Of a stretch of 62,861 nt of DNA, positions 34,874 through 43,935 are shown piece after piece. The position numbers and the translations under genes were made by a program. Source of the DNA: Anaerosolibacter carboniphilus (GTDB taxonomy: Bacteria; Bacillota; Clostridia; Peptostreptococcales; Thermotaleaceae); assembly GCF_014205875.1 (NCBI RefSeq), contig NZ_JACHEN010000031.1, positions 1 to 62,861 of the forward strand, read 5' to 3'. The first letter of the stretch is position 1. Every line of letters starts with the position of its first letter. The notes beneath the pieces are model-generated. The model saw nothing but the letters and a program-made list of their open reading frames with translations, was not told the origin of the DNA and ran no database searches.

Positions 34874-35311
34874 TTAATCATTATTATAGCACTTGTATAC
34901 TATTTTACTATTCATTATTGAGTCCCAGTTCCAAGATTTCATTCTATCAACAAATATATCTCTGTCAAAAATTTCTCCAATATCCTGTATACTGATCCAA
35001 TCAAATCCATCATGCTCGTCAGAGATATTTATCTCTCCAGGAATAATTTCACAATGATATATTATCCCAGTGGTATGAAAGTTTTCGCTAGGTTTATATT
35101 CCCATGTATCTATTAGCTTAATTGGTTTTACCTCTATCTCTAGTTCTTCCCTTATCTCTCTGGCTAAAGTTTCTTCCGCTGTTTCTCCAAATTCCATTCT
35201 GCCACCAGGTAAATCCCATCGTTTCTTATCATCTATCAATTTATATATTGCTAGAAATTTATTATCGTTAATGATCAGTGCCTTCGTAGAAAAAAAGAAT
35301 TCTTTTTTCAT
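34874..35311 (-). CDS. NUDIX hydrolase
   Basis: 145 aa with a complete NUDIX box GGRMEFGETAEETLAREIRE followed by ELEIEV (GX5EX7REUXEEXGU pattern, with I for G). Hydrolyses nucleoside diphosphate derivatives; substrate unknown. Strong RBS AGGAGG before ATG. Confidence 0.92.
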   Translation of the reverse strand: MKKEFFFSTKALIINDNKFLAIYKLIDDKKRWDLPGGRMEFGETAEETLAREIREELEIEVKPIKLIDTWEYKPSENFHTTGIIYHCEIIPGEINISDEHDGFDWISIQDIGEIFDRDIFVDRMKSWNWDSIMNSKIVYKCYNND

Positions 35312-35400
35312 TTATATCCTCCTAATGAATATGGTTTTGTTGGGCAGTACGCTAATATGCTCTTTATCCATGCCCTCGTAAAATAAATTGCCATACTATT

Positions 35401-35660
35401 TTTATTCTAGCTGGTTTATAACAGAAATATTGTCGTATTCTGTATGTAAAATAAAAATAGTGCATTTGGCACTAAATTATTAAGCGACATGGAAAAACTC
35501 CTATCTGCATTAGTTTCTATACAGACAGGAGTTCTATTTTACTCGCACACAAATTATTTTACATTCTTCATTCAAGTTATATTCATAATTATTTGTTGAA
35601 AAATTATTTTAGAACTTTCTAGATCCCCCAAAGCTCTTAGTCTGTCAAAACATAAAGCAT
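35401..35660. repeat. Dispersed repeat, contiguous copy (segments A, B, C)
   Basis: A 35401-35492, B 35490-35562 (AAAAACTCCTATCTGCATTAG ... hairpin), C 35600-35652. Each segment recurs elsewhere in the window: A at 19611, B at 20471, C at 17300. Between NUDIX and argS, about 470 bp, no gene. Confidence 0.6.
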
Positions 35661-35785
35661 ACTTCAATTTTCACTTAAATTCTCATCACTACTGCTATTG
35701 TGGCTCTTTTTATGATTTCAAGCAAATACAAATCTATGCAAAAATCAAGAAAACAAATCTACTTTGTTTGTTAATTTTTCCCAAA

Positions 35786-37549
35786 CTACATTCTTTCTGG
35801 AGTCTCAATACCAAGTAGATCCAATCCTGTCTCAAGAACTCTCATTGTTAGAGAAATAAGGTTAATCCAGGATGCCTTTTTATCGATATTTTCCTCTGCT
35901 ATTATTTTGTTATCATGATAAAATCTATTAAAGGTACTAGCCAGATCATAAACGTAGTCACATATTTTGTTGGGTGCCTTATCTTTAAAGCTTAATTCCA
36001 CCACTTCATTGAATTTTGATAGCTTTAAAAATAGACTTCTTTCCACGTTACTATATGGAGTGTTTATTTTATTGGAATATTGAAAACCTTCCTCAGTAAT
36101 TCTTCTTAGAATAGATTTAATTCTAACGACTGTATATAAAATATAGGGGCCCGTGTTTCCTTCGAAAGATGAAAACCTCTCAATGTCAAATACGTAATCT
36201 TTCGTGGCCTGATTGGACAAATCACCATATTTCAACGCAGACAATCCAACCTTTCTTGCAATCTCGTCTGCTTCTACAAAATCAATAGATTTGTTTTCCT
36301 GGAGCTTATCCTTAACTGCATCCTTAATGATTTGAATTAGATCTTGTAGTCTCATCACGCCACCTTCTCTTGTTTTAAAAGGCTTACCATCCTTGCCATT
36401 CATAGTTCCGAATCCGATAAATTCTAGTTTTAAAGCTTCACCTGCAATCTTCGTTTTTTTAGCACATCTGAATACTTGCTCGAAATGCAAATCTTGTCTT
36501 TTATCAACGACATATATGATTTGATCAGGTGCATACTCTTCAACTCTCTCCCATATAGTTGCAAGGTCAGTTGTACTATACAAGGAAGCCCCATCGGACT
36601 TTAAAACTATGAAAGGAGGAATTATATGAGTATCCGCTTCTTTAGCGACATCAACTATTAGCAATCCTTCACTCTCTGAAGTATAGTTATTGTCTTTCAA
36701 ATATTTTACCATTCCATCAACATATTTTTGACTATCGCTTTCGCCTTTCCAAAGATCAAAATGCACATTTAAATTACCATAACCCTTTTTTAGGTCCGCT
36801 ACAGAGACATTTAAAATATGCTTCCAAAGTTCAACATAACCCCTTCGTCCTTTTTGAAGCTCAGAAGTTGCCTTTTTAGATTCTTCCATAGCTACGCTAT
36901 CTGTTTTTGCTAGTTTACTAGCAGTAGGATATATTTCTTCAAGCTCATCTATTGTAAAGGGAGCTTCTTTTGAATAATCTCCTTGGAAGCTTTCATCAAA
37001 ATATGGAAGGTCTGGGTTCCGTCTTCTAAGCTCAGATATTACCATGCCTATTTGTAGACCCCAATCACCTAAATGAACATCGCCTATTACGTTATGTCCC
37101 ATAAACTTAGAAATTCTTTTAAGACTTTCACCAATTATGGCTGAACGAAGATGTCCAACATGAAGGGGCTTTGCAACATTTGCGCCACCATAATCTATAA
37201 TAATGGTCTTTGGATTAGGAACTTCATCACATCCAAGTTTTTTATTATTATACATTTCATTTATATACTCAGTGAGGAAACGATCTTCAATATTGATATT
37301 GATAAAGCCAGGACCCGCTATTGAAACATCTTGAAATGCCTCTATTTTTTTCAGTTCCTCTAATATCTCATTGGCTATTTGAACAGGTGCCTTTTTATAT
37401 TGTTTAGCAGCAGAAAGAGCTCCATTACATTGGAATTGGCATAAATCTGGTCTATTTGATATTGTGATTGTGCCATATTCTCTATCATAGCCAAATTGTT
37501 CGAATTGATCTTCAACTATATTACTTATTTTCTTAATGAGCATTTTCAT
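35786..37549 (-). CDS. argS: Arginyl-tRNA synthetase
   Basis: 587 aa from ATG 37549 with GGGAGG upstream. Class I features: HIGH-equivalent HVGHLR, KMSK-equivalent GKPFKTREGGVMRL, the arginyl N-terminal add-on domain, and an intact DALR-type anticodon-binding end (LYTVVRIKSILRRI ... FNRFYHDNKI). Regulated by the T-box leader directly upstream. Length is normal for the enzyme. Confidence 0.96.
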   Translation of the reverse strand: MKMLIKKISNIVEDQFEQFGYDREYGTITISNRPDLCQFQCNGALSAAKQYKKAPVQIANEILEELKKIEAFQDVSIAGPGFININIEDRFLTEYINEMYNNKKLGCDEVPNPKTIIIDYGGANVAKPLHVGHLRSAIIGESLKRISKFMGHNVIGDVHLGDWGLQIGMVISELRRRNPDLPYFDESFQGDYSKEAPFTIDELEEIYPTASKLAKTDSVAMEESKKATSELQKGRRGYVELWKHILNVSVADLKKGYGNLNVHFDLWKGESDSQKYVDGMVKYLKDNNYTSESEGLLIVDVAKEADTHIIPPFIVLKSDGASLYSTTDLATIWERVEEYAPDQIIYVVDKRQDLHFEQVFRCAKKTKIAGEALKLEFIGFGTMNGKDGKPFKTREGGVMRLQDLIQIIKDAVKDKLQENKSIDFVEADEIARKVGLSALKYGDLSNQATKDYVFDIERFSSFEGNTGPYILYTVVRIKSILRRITEEGFQYSNKINTPYSNVERSLFLKLSKFNEVVELSFKDKAPNKICDYVYDLASTFNRFYHDNKIIAEENIDKKASWINLISLTMRVLETGLDLLGIETPERM

Positions 37550-37589
37550 ATATATACCTCCCATTAGATTTTTTGACTAATTTAAAATA

Positions 37590-37832
37590 GCAAATAAAAA
37601 ATACCCATCTCTAATAATAGAGACGGGTATATATCCGCGGTACCACTCAAATTGACTATATAGTCCACTTAAAACTTTAACGCAGTTAACGGCTAACCCT
37701 TACAATAGTTCAGGCAGCTTCTCAGAGGCCCTCTTCTCCATTTGATTTCTTGCAGAACTTCCACCATACTCCTGCTCGCTATTAGAATATATAAATGGAT
37801 ACTCTTCTCTTCACAGAATTTTTCAAAGTATG
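37590..37832 (-). promoter_or_regulatory. T-box riboswitch leader of argS
   Basis: Minus-strand leader with the conserved T-box sequence GAGTGGTACCGCGG (37635-37648). It is followed at once by an intrinsic terminator ACCCGTCTCT/AGAGATGGGT with T-run (37597-37630). Upstream, stem I starts near AAGAGTA and includes GGTGGAAG and AGAAGAGGGC-like bulges. It senses uncharged tRNA-Arg and permits transcription. The exact specifier codon was not assigned. Confidence 0.93.
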
Positions 37833-38013
37833 TTTGTAAATTATATTATATTATTTTATATTTACTGTCAATATATTCCTTATAGATGGGATATTTCACA
37901 ATTTTCATTACTAGGAATTTCCTTGGGTATCGTCATGTCACTTTCTTCATAAAGTTCCCTCAAATAACTGTAATCTTCATCATTACATTTTCACTATTTT
38001 CCTGTATACAAAC
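37833..38013. other. Short intergenic region
   Basis: Contains the argS-leader promoter region and AT-rich DNA before the VOC gene's stop. No gene. Confidence 0.4.
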
Positions 38014-38418
38014 TTAGCAATTTACTATCTTTGCAAATGCTAAAATATGCCCATCTAGATCTGATCCATATGAGACACAATCACCCCAAGATCTTATCTT
38101 TCCCTCGCTTATATATGTCCCTCCAGCTTCAACAAGCCTATCAAGATATTTGTCTGGGTCATCCACATATATATAGATCTCACATCTAGGCTTTTTACTA
38201 GCTTCATTAGGATGTGGTATCTTTCCTTCAAGCACCCTATAAATGCCTTCTTCAGGCATAATCCCTAACACAGCATACTCATTCAACTTAAACTCTGTCA
38301 TTCCAGGCACATCTAAGGTTGGTCTGGATTCTAATACCTTTTGATAAAAGGCTTTTGATTTATCTTGATCTTCAGCATAAATTATGAAAATAACGCCTTT
38401 TTCTTTAGAGATGTTCAT
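38014..38418 (-). CDS. VOC-superfamily (glyoxalase-fold) protein
   Basis: 134 aa, one vicinal-oxygen-chelate fold: IFIIYAEDQDKSKAFYQKVLE near the start and CVSYGSDLDGHILAFAK at the end. Metal-binding and catalytic residues are not conserved enough to name a substrate; these proteins include resistance proteins for antibiotics such as fosfomycin and bleomycin, but identity is not supported. RBS GGGGGAA. Confidence 0.8.
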   Translation of the reverse strand: MNISKEKGVIFIIYAEDQDKSKAFYQKVLESRPTLDVPGMTEFKLNEYAVLGIMPEEGIYRVLEGKIPHPNEASKKPRCEIYIYVDDPDKYLDRLVEAGGTYISEGKIRSWGDCVSYGSDLDGHILAFAKIVNC

Positions 38419-38448
38419 ATTCTAAGTTCCCCCATTCTAACATACTTC

Positions 38449-38817
38449 TTATTTTACTAATTGATCATCAATAGATTTAGTTAGCTCACTTTTAACATTC
38501 CCCGTATGCTTTGTCTCTTTTCTCTCGATAAGCATAACCCAGCACTCATCCGTGGCTACTGGCTTATGCTTAACCCCCTTCTTCACCACATGAATATCTC
38601 CTTCTTTTAGTAGCCATGTTTCATCTTCATAGTGTAGATCAAAACTACCTCTTACTACATAGAACATCTCATCCTCATTCTCATGCTCATGCCATACAAA
38701 TTCACCTTTGAACTTAGCTAGTTTAATATAATCGTCATTCACTTCTCCGATTATTTTAGGAGCCCAATACCCTTCTATTGTTTCAAACAGCCTATAAACG
38801 TTCCCGTTTATGTACAT
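38449..38817 (-). CDS. Cupin-domain protein
   Basis: 122 aa from ATG 38817 (GGAGG 9 nt upstream; TTG 38823 sits too close). Motif 1 is WHEHENEDEMFYVVRG with HxH and Glu, motif 2 GDIHVVKKGVKHKPVA, so metal ligands are intact. Lies between VOC and NUDIX genes on one strand, with small spacings suggesting an operon of small detoxification genes. Confidence 0.88.
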   Translation of the reverse strand: MYINGNVYRLFETIEGYWAPKIIGEVNDDYIKLAKFKGEFVWHEHENEDEMFYVVRGSFDLHYEDETWLLKEGDIHVVKKGVKHKPVATDECWVMLIERKETKHTGNVKSELTKSIDDQLVK

Positions 38818-38853
38818 TCTCAATTTCCTCCTTTTTTACTTTCTATCTTCAAA

Positions 38854-39315
38854 CTAATTAGCTAAGAACATTTCAAGTGCTTTTTTACTTGGTGGAAACC
38901 AGTGATGGATTTCTTCTAATTCTTCGAATTTTACCCATTTATACTCTACCATTTCATCTATCGCAATCTTTATTTCCCCTTTAAATTGTTTGCAAAGGAA
39001 AATATGAGGCATTACTATCCTATCAACACCTTTAACGAATGCCCTAGATTCAACTTGCCCTAAATAGTCTAGATTCAAACCCGTCAATCCAAATTCTTCT
39101 TCTAATTCTCTAATTGCACATTCATAAGTCGTCTCAGCCCCATCCATTTTTCCACCAGCTATGCTCCACCCTTGTCCATCTGTTCTTAATCCAAGTAAGA
39201 CTCTATCATTATCTAGAACGATAATTCCGGTACAGTTATCTAGTATCCCTTCTGACGTTCCATATTCATCAATTTCATTCACAGTTTTAATCTTATTATA
39301 GTCTTTAGCTATCAT
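38854..39315 (-). CDS. NUDIX hydrolase
   Basis: 153 aa with NUDIX box GGKMDGAETTYECAIRELEE then EFGL. An N-terminal strand GTSEGILDNCTGIIVLDN precedes it. Substrate unknown. RBS AAGGGAGTG. First gene of the cupin/VOC group. Confidence 0.9.
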   Translation of the reverse strand: MIAKDYNKIKTVNEIDEYGTSEGILDNCTGIIVLDNDRVLLGLRTDGQGWSIAGGKMDGAETTYECAIRELEEEFGLTGLNLDYLGQVESRAFVKGVDRIVMPHIFLCKQFKGEIKIAIDEMVEYKWVKFEELEEIHHWFPPSKKALEMFLAN

Positions 39316-39611
39316 ATTTTCACTCCCTTATAATTTGAATGCTACTTTAATTGATGTATTCTATATCTATTCAATTGCTTTTTAATGTTCTTACTGCCTT
39401 AATTTGGTATTAGATATATTCTATTATAAGCTAAAAATCTTTAACTTTTCAAGAACGTATGTTCTAGGTTGTTTTTAGCCAGTACTCGTAATTGAGAGTT
39501 ACATTAAGATATTTGGAGTACATCGTTTCACATCGTGAATTATGAACTTTTTATCTTTTTTCAAAAATAGATATACCAAAACTATGAATTTATAGCACTT
39601 AAGGTGATGAT

Positions 39612-39863
39612 TTGCAGCATAATAAACTAATGCAAATTACAGATAAGGACCTTATGGTATTTTTTGTAGCCAGTAGCCATGAAATAAAAAAAGTTCAGAA
39701 GGATCCTGAACGCAATCGCAGTTTAGTATTCTTTGAAGATACAGTTGATCTTAGTAACTCTATCCTGGCTTTTACTAACAAATCTAAAGCCATCAATATT
39801 GGGGATTATCAAGCAGTAGAAAGGCGTGTGAAAACACTTCTCTCCATGCAGAAAATCTCATAA
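39612..39863 (+). CDS. Small conserved-type protein (DUF5659-like)
   Basis: 83 aa starting at TTG 39612 behind AAGGTGATG. The middle (ITDKDLMVFFVASSHEIKKVQ ... VFFEDTVDLSNSILAF) resembles DUF5659, small phage/plasmid proteins of unknown role. Followed by a CPBP protease gene. Confidence 0.5.
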   Translation: MQHNKLMQITDKDLMVFFVASSHEIKKVQKDPERNRSLVFFEDTVDLSNSILAFTNKSKAINIGDYQAVERRVKTLLSMQKIS

Positions 39864-39916
39864 ATCTCCACTTTCATCTTTCAACTTAAATCCTAAAGTT
39901 GAAGGAGTTGATATTC

Positions 39917-40786
39917 ATGTTAAAACCACCCATCACCCGCACGGGTAGAACAAGCCAAGTTAGGAGGCCAATCATGGAAAAATCAAAAACAAAAGTACCT
40001 GGCTTTACTGTTATAGGTTCTTTTTTATTCGTACTTTTAGTCATAGCAATACAAGTTGGATTATATATACCTTTTGAAATTGCTATGCTTTTCCCGTTTT
40101 TCAATTCTAATCCTAATTCCATGGCTTTTTTACAGTTTGCTGAAGAATTTTTTATTTATTTATTAGTTATTCTTTATCTAAATCGATACGCTAAAAAAAG
40201 ATTTTCTCAAGCCATTACTTTAGGAGGTAAACCCTCTTTAAAAACTTGCTTGCATATCCTATTGCTCGTGGTAGGTTATAACTTGTTCATTGATAATACA
40301 CTTATACACCTTCTGAAAGATATTCCTCCAGATGAGTATCTTATAGATTATTTTGAAGAATTATCCGTAAGCCCGATCGTATTAATTCTATTGGTAGTTA
40401 TTACAGGTCCTATATACGAGGAAATTCTTTATCGAGGCATTATTATGAAAGGTTTACTAATGAGAAATAAGCCTTGGGTTGCTGTAGTCACCTCCTCAAT
40501 AATATTCGGTTTTATACATTTAAACATTCACCAAGATCTTAATGCATTTATAATAGGCTTAATTCTTTGATTTATTTATCTAAAGACTAACTCTTTGATT
40601 CCAAGCATTGTGATGCATATTTTCAATAATTTCATTGCTGTAAGCGAACTTCTTTATTTTGATGGTAACTTTAATTTAGTGGCTTTGATAACAGGCAGTA
40701 TTCTGCTTATTCTAACGCTAAAATATTTCATCAGTTACAAAACGGATAGTGAAGAAAATTTCACCTCTCAAGAGGAAACAGCGTAA
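39917..40786 (+). pseudogene. CPBP intramembrane protease pseudogene (in-frame TGA)
   Basis: One frame of 289 sense codons interrupted by TGA 40568-40570. The first part carries six hydrophobic segments and the CPBP catalytic motif EEILYRG. The text before the stop ends NAFIIGLIL and resumes FIYLKTNSLIPSIVMHIFNN, containing the second conserved His segment. TGA stands where family members usually have Gly, one base from GGA. If read through, the enzyme would be complete. ATG 39917 follows GAAGGAG. Confidence 0.8.
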
Positions 40787-40815
40787 AAGATCAGCCTTTC
40801 AGCTGATCTTTTATC
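40787..40815. terminator. Bidirectional terminator
   Basis: AAAGATCAGC/GCTGATCTTT, between the CPBP pseudogene and the WYL-like gene's stop. Confidence 0.8.
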
Positions 40816-40822
40816 ATACTTT

Positions 40823-41050
40823 CTATGAAACGTGCATCTTACTTTTCTTTACTCCTGGAATCATAGCTGACAAAATATTTTCCTTCTTAAAATTTCTAAT
40901 AGCCTTCTTGCTATAACAGTATGCGTGAACTATGTTTCGTTCAATATTTCTTATTAGAATTTGTCGCTGCGAAATTTCCATGTCTCTTTGATAAATGATA
41001 GTAACAGGCTTCTTAGTTTCTAAGGCATAGTTTAGAACATGATCGATCAT
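40823..41050 (-). CDS. WYL-like mini-protein of LexA-HTH operon
   Basis: 75 aa. VLNYALETKKPVTIIYQRDM, then ILIRNIERNIVHAYCYSKKAIRNFKKENILSA, follow the pattern of a WYL domain (basic strand, aromatic-rich strand, R.F segment), the ligand-sensing fold of bacterial regulators, but without any DNA-binding part. RBS GAGGTGAT. It starts 14 bp after the HTH gene, so the pair resembles a WYL transcription factor split into two proteins. A decayed copy lies near 21640. Family is called from pattern only. Confidence 0.55.
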   Translation of the reverse strand: MIDHVLNYALETKKPVTIIYQRDMEISQRQILIRNIERNIVHAYCYSKKAIRNFKKENILSAMIPGVKKSKMHVS

Positions 41051-41064
41051 TTAATCACCTCATT

Positions 41065-41328
41065 CTAAAAATTAAACCTTATTTTCTTTATTATTAATCT
41101 ACCTTCATCTGTTATCATCAACGCTCTAGAGCTTAGCTCTTTTCTTTGTATATAGCCAGCGTCCTCAAGCATACAAATATATTTATGAATAGTACATGTG
41201 GAATTAAATGTAACTAGTCCTTGAAGATCTCTGATGGCTGGACTATAGCCATTTGAATCAATATAGTCTAAAATAGCTAATAGCAATTCTAATTGTTTTC
41301 TAGTAGTACTCGACATGTGCTTTTCCAT
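41065..41328 (-). CDS. LexA-type DNA-binding domain protein (no protease domain)
   Basis: 87 aa. Residues about 6-75 are a winged helix like the LexA N-terminus: TRKQLELLLAILDYIDSNGYSPAIRDLQGLV ... KYICMLEDAGYIQRK. The usual LexA C-terminal Ser-Lys autoproteolysis domain is absent and the gene ends normally at a stop, so it cannot be self-cleaved. Transcribed from a promoter containing a perfect LexA box. It is followed 14 bp later by the WYL-like gene. Role is inferred to be regulation of the SOS-type response. Confidence 0.7.
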   Translation of the reverse strand: MEKHMSSTTRKQLELLLAILDYIDSNGYSPAIRDLQGLVTFNSTCTIHKYICMLEDAGYIQRKELSSRALMITDEGRLIIKKIRFNF

Positions 41329-41360
41329 AATATCAACCCTATTATCATTGTATTAATATA

Positions 41361-41389
41361 ATTATACCCGAACGTTTGTTCTGTGTAAA
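41361..41389 (-). promoter_or_regulatory. SOS promoter with LexA box (lexA-like operon)
   Basis: On the minus strand -35 TTTACA and -10 TATAAT are 17 bp apart, with the perfect operator GAACGTTTGTTC (plus strand 41370-41381) filling the spacer. Layout equals that at 113-141 (same -35, same operator position). Confidence 0.88.
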
Positions 41390-41505
41390 GACTAATAAAA
41401 AATGCAGCAATAAAGTGAAAGAGTAAATTCCAGTTTGTAGGACTAAATTCAATCCTATGGAGGTTACTTCTACACGCCTCTTTCAGTATAGTAAAGGTGC
41501 GGATG
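41384..41505 (-). repeat. Inverted-repeat copy B of SOS upstream element
   Basis: Reverse complement of 41411-41503 matches window positions about 3-95. Together with the promoter core this extends to about 145 bp. The surrounding 41329-41622 has no gene. Confidence 0.8.
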
Positions 41506-41580
41506 AGTGCCTACCTGTGCTGAAAGAGCGGTCACCATGTCTTTTAAAAATTAATGTGCATCAAAAGCCTAAACAAAAAT

Positions 41581-41622
41581 GAAAGGCACAGTAACTATTT
41601 ATATAGCTAATGTGCCTTTCAT
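41581..41622. terminator. Terminator of SLH gene
   Basis: GAAAGGCACA pairs with TGTGCCTTTC, at the 3' end of the SLH gene on the minus strand. Confidence 0.75.
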
Positions 41623-42900
41623 CTATTTTAAATTTATAATTAAAATTGGTTGCTCACCTTTCTCTGCTATTGTTCCATTATAACCTATATATTTAGATTT
41701 GGTAAATATAGCGATTTTATCAATGCTACTCTTAGTGGGCTTTGAAACATTCTTTATTAATTCTGATTCTAACGGTTCCTGCAAAAAAGTAATTGCAGTA
41801 TAATCTTGATTTGGCATAATTGATTGAGTTAGTCCGCTTAACCCCGAAAAGTCCGGATACAGATCATAAAAATAATTATAATATCCATCTTCATTTGAAA
41901 AATTGCATATTCTCCTTGGTCTAAAATACTTGCTATCAATTAAGCCAATGCCAACACTAGAATGTAATTCCCTTTCATCGAGCAGGTTTGTAAGCTTAAT
42001 TGCAATTATATCACCGTTATATTTGTCTTTATGCTTAATTTCAACTCCTCTAACCATTACATTTCCAACTTTTACTGGTAGATCGTTTACATTGGCATAA
42101 TATATCTTCCGACTACTAAAATCCTCACCATGACTTTCCCACAAATATCCATCTTTAAGTCCTAAGGTATTAAATAGCTTTTTACTATTTTCTTCTTTAT
42201 TATCGGTTAATGGTCCTAAATCTATCGATTGTAACTGATCTAGGGTTTTATATGCTCCATAACTTTTAAAGAAATCTTTATTAATTTTAGTTATTGCCAT
42301 ATAGAATAATTTTGCAACATCTGCCCTTGTTAAAGGACTATAGGGAAAGAATTTTCCCATTTCATGATCCCTCATTAAATCGTTATCTCGGATCGTCTTG
42401 ATATAAACCCTTAATTCATATGGCACATCTTGAATATCTGATCCCCAAATATTTGAATAATTTAGATTTTCTTCTTTTTTATTTATCCACTCTACTGCTT
42501 CTGTCTCTTTCCCTATCATCCTAGTAATCATTCTGGCTGCTTCAACGCGATTAATATGCTTCGTGTAATCACTAAATTCGCCTTCCTTTATAATTGATAG
42601 CTCCATTGCCTTATTAATATAGCTATCATACCAATTTCCTTCTGTTGAAGCTGGCGGATTATGCCCTAATGCTTTAATAAGAATAGTTGTAAACTCATAT
42701 ACAGTCACCTTATTGTCTGGTTTAAATGTACCATCAGTATAGCCATTCATTATTTTCTTCTCAGCCAATTTTTCAATATAACTTCTGCTCCAACTATATT
42801 TTGCATCTGGAAAAGTTATATTTCCTGCAAATGTAATCTGCTGGATGCTAGTAACAAGTATAGATAAAAATATAAAAAATAATATAGTGTTTTTCTTCAT
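41623..42900 (-). CDS. S-layer homology (SLH) domain protein
   Basis: 425 aa from ATG 42900 with AAAGGAG upstream. Signal peptide (about 1-25), then three SLH-type segments: FPDAKYSWSRSYIEKLAEKKIMNGYTDGTFKPDNKVTVYEF, a second degenerate one, and FFPYSPLTRADVAKLFYMAI. SLH domains bind pyruvylated secondary wall polymer. The C-terminal half is unrecognised. Lies downstream of a lipoprotein gene on the same strand, with a short gap. Confidence 0.88.
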   Translation of the reverse strand: MKKNTILFFIFLSILVTSIQQITFAGNITFPDAKYSWSRSYIEKLAEKKIMNGYTDGTFKPDNKVTVYEFTTILIKALGHNPPASTEGNWYDSYINKAMELSIIKEGEFSDYTKHINRVEAARMITRMIGKETEAVEWINKKEENLNYSNIWGSDIQDVPYELRVYIKTIRDNDLMRDHEMGKFFPYSPLTRADVAKLFYMAITKINKDFFKSYGAYKTLDQLQSIDLGPLTDNKEENSKKLFNTLGLKDGYLWESHGEDFSSRKIYYANVNDLPVKVGNVMVRGVEIKHKDKYNGDIIAIKLTNLLDERELHSSVGIGLIDSKYFRPRRICNFSNEDGYYNYFYDLYPDFSGLSGLTQSIMPNQDYTAITFLQEPLESELIKNVSKPTKSSIDKIAIFTKSKYIGYNGTIAEKGEQPILIINLK

Positions 42901-42938
42901 TAGTTGCAATACTCCTTTCAAAATAAATTACAAAATGA

Positions 42939-43718
42939 TTAGTAGTTCATCTGAGTCAAATACTCTAATAAAACATACCTATCCCCTTCTTTTTTAATGA
43001 GACATTTCATTTTTCTTGAAAGCTTTGATTCTACTAATGTCTCTTCATCCCACTTATCTTTTGGTTCATAACTACAGATATCTAGCGCTTGAGGATCATA
43101 AATGTCTACATCCGCCGTATAAGTTCCATCACCGTTGTCTAGCAGTTTTGTTAGCTGGGAAAACGGAAAGGCTTCTCCATCAGCACAGATCTCCTTATAA
43201 TAGCCATTCTCTCGTTTTGATTCTACATCACTAAGATTTCTAGTCGTCATGTCTATTCCGAAATACTTATTGATACTCTTATAGATTTGATTTTCAGATA
43301 TGTATCCATAACCATCGTTATTAAAACTCTTAAGAGAATTAGAATTATTAATATAGTTATGCCACCATGAAAAATGAATCAATGCTTCATTCGTTACATC
43401 ACCTTCTTTAAAATCAGGCATGTATACTTCAGAGAAATTACTAAAGAAGATATTTAACTTTTTATGAAATTCATAATCTAAAGGTACCTCTTTTTCTTTG
43501 GTTTCTACTGATTGTGTAGAAGTTGACTGCTCAACTGAAACTTGCAGGGTCTGAGTTGATTGTTCTTCAGTAATACTTTCTTTAGAAGAGTCTACAATAC
43601 TCTCTGGAGCTTTATTAAGGGCTAAATCCTTATTTTCGTCCTTCGAACTACACCCTAAAAGAAGAGTTGCAGAAAGTGATAACAGTATAATTTTCGAAAT
43701 AAAACCTTTGATTTGCAT
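42939..43718 (-). CDS. Lipoprotein, unknown
   Basis: 259 aa from ATG 43718 with AGGAGATG upstream. Signal with lipobox LLLGC, a Ser/Thr/Gln-rich linker, and a C-terminal domain with IHFSWWHNYI and CSYEPKDKW. No known family recognised. Gap of 38 bp to the SLH gene, so probably cotranscribed. Confidence 0.65.
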   Translation of the reverse strand: MQIKGFISKIILLSLSATLLLGCSSKDENKDLALNKAPESIVDSSKESITEEQSTQTLQVSVEQSTSTQSVETKEKEVPLDYEFHKKLNIFFSNFSEVYMPDFKEGDVTNEALIHFSWWHNYINNSNSLKSFNNDGYGYISENQIYKSINKYFGIDMTTRNLSDVESKRENGYYKEICADGEAFPFSQLTKLLDNGDGTYTADVDIYDPQALDICSYEPKDKWDEETLVESKLSRKMKCLIKKEGDRYVLLEYLTQMNY

Positions 43719-43935
43719 GTATTCTTCATCTCCTAACATGTAATATTTGGATTTAATTGATATTTTCACTAGATTATTTTTAGATCATCTCAAGTAAGTT
43801 AATGTTATGCCAAACGAGAAAATGCTATTGTAGTCTTTATTGCACTCATTAGTGCCTCTTCAAGAAGTTAACCTACCTTTTCCATTTAATGTTGCAAAAT
43901 TGACTTCTAAATAGCTTAGGCCTCTCTCTTCATTC

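Noticed and set aside
41411..41505. Inverted repeats as the ends of a composite transposon of 41 kb
   Set aside because: The repeats contain LexA promoters and no transposase or target duplication; the interval also contains housekeeping genes such as argS and cca. Duplication of a control region is simpler.
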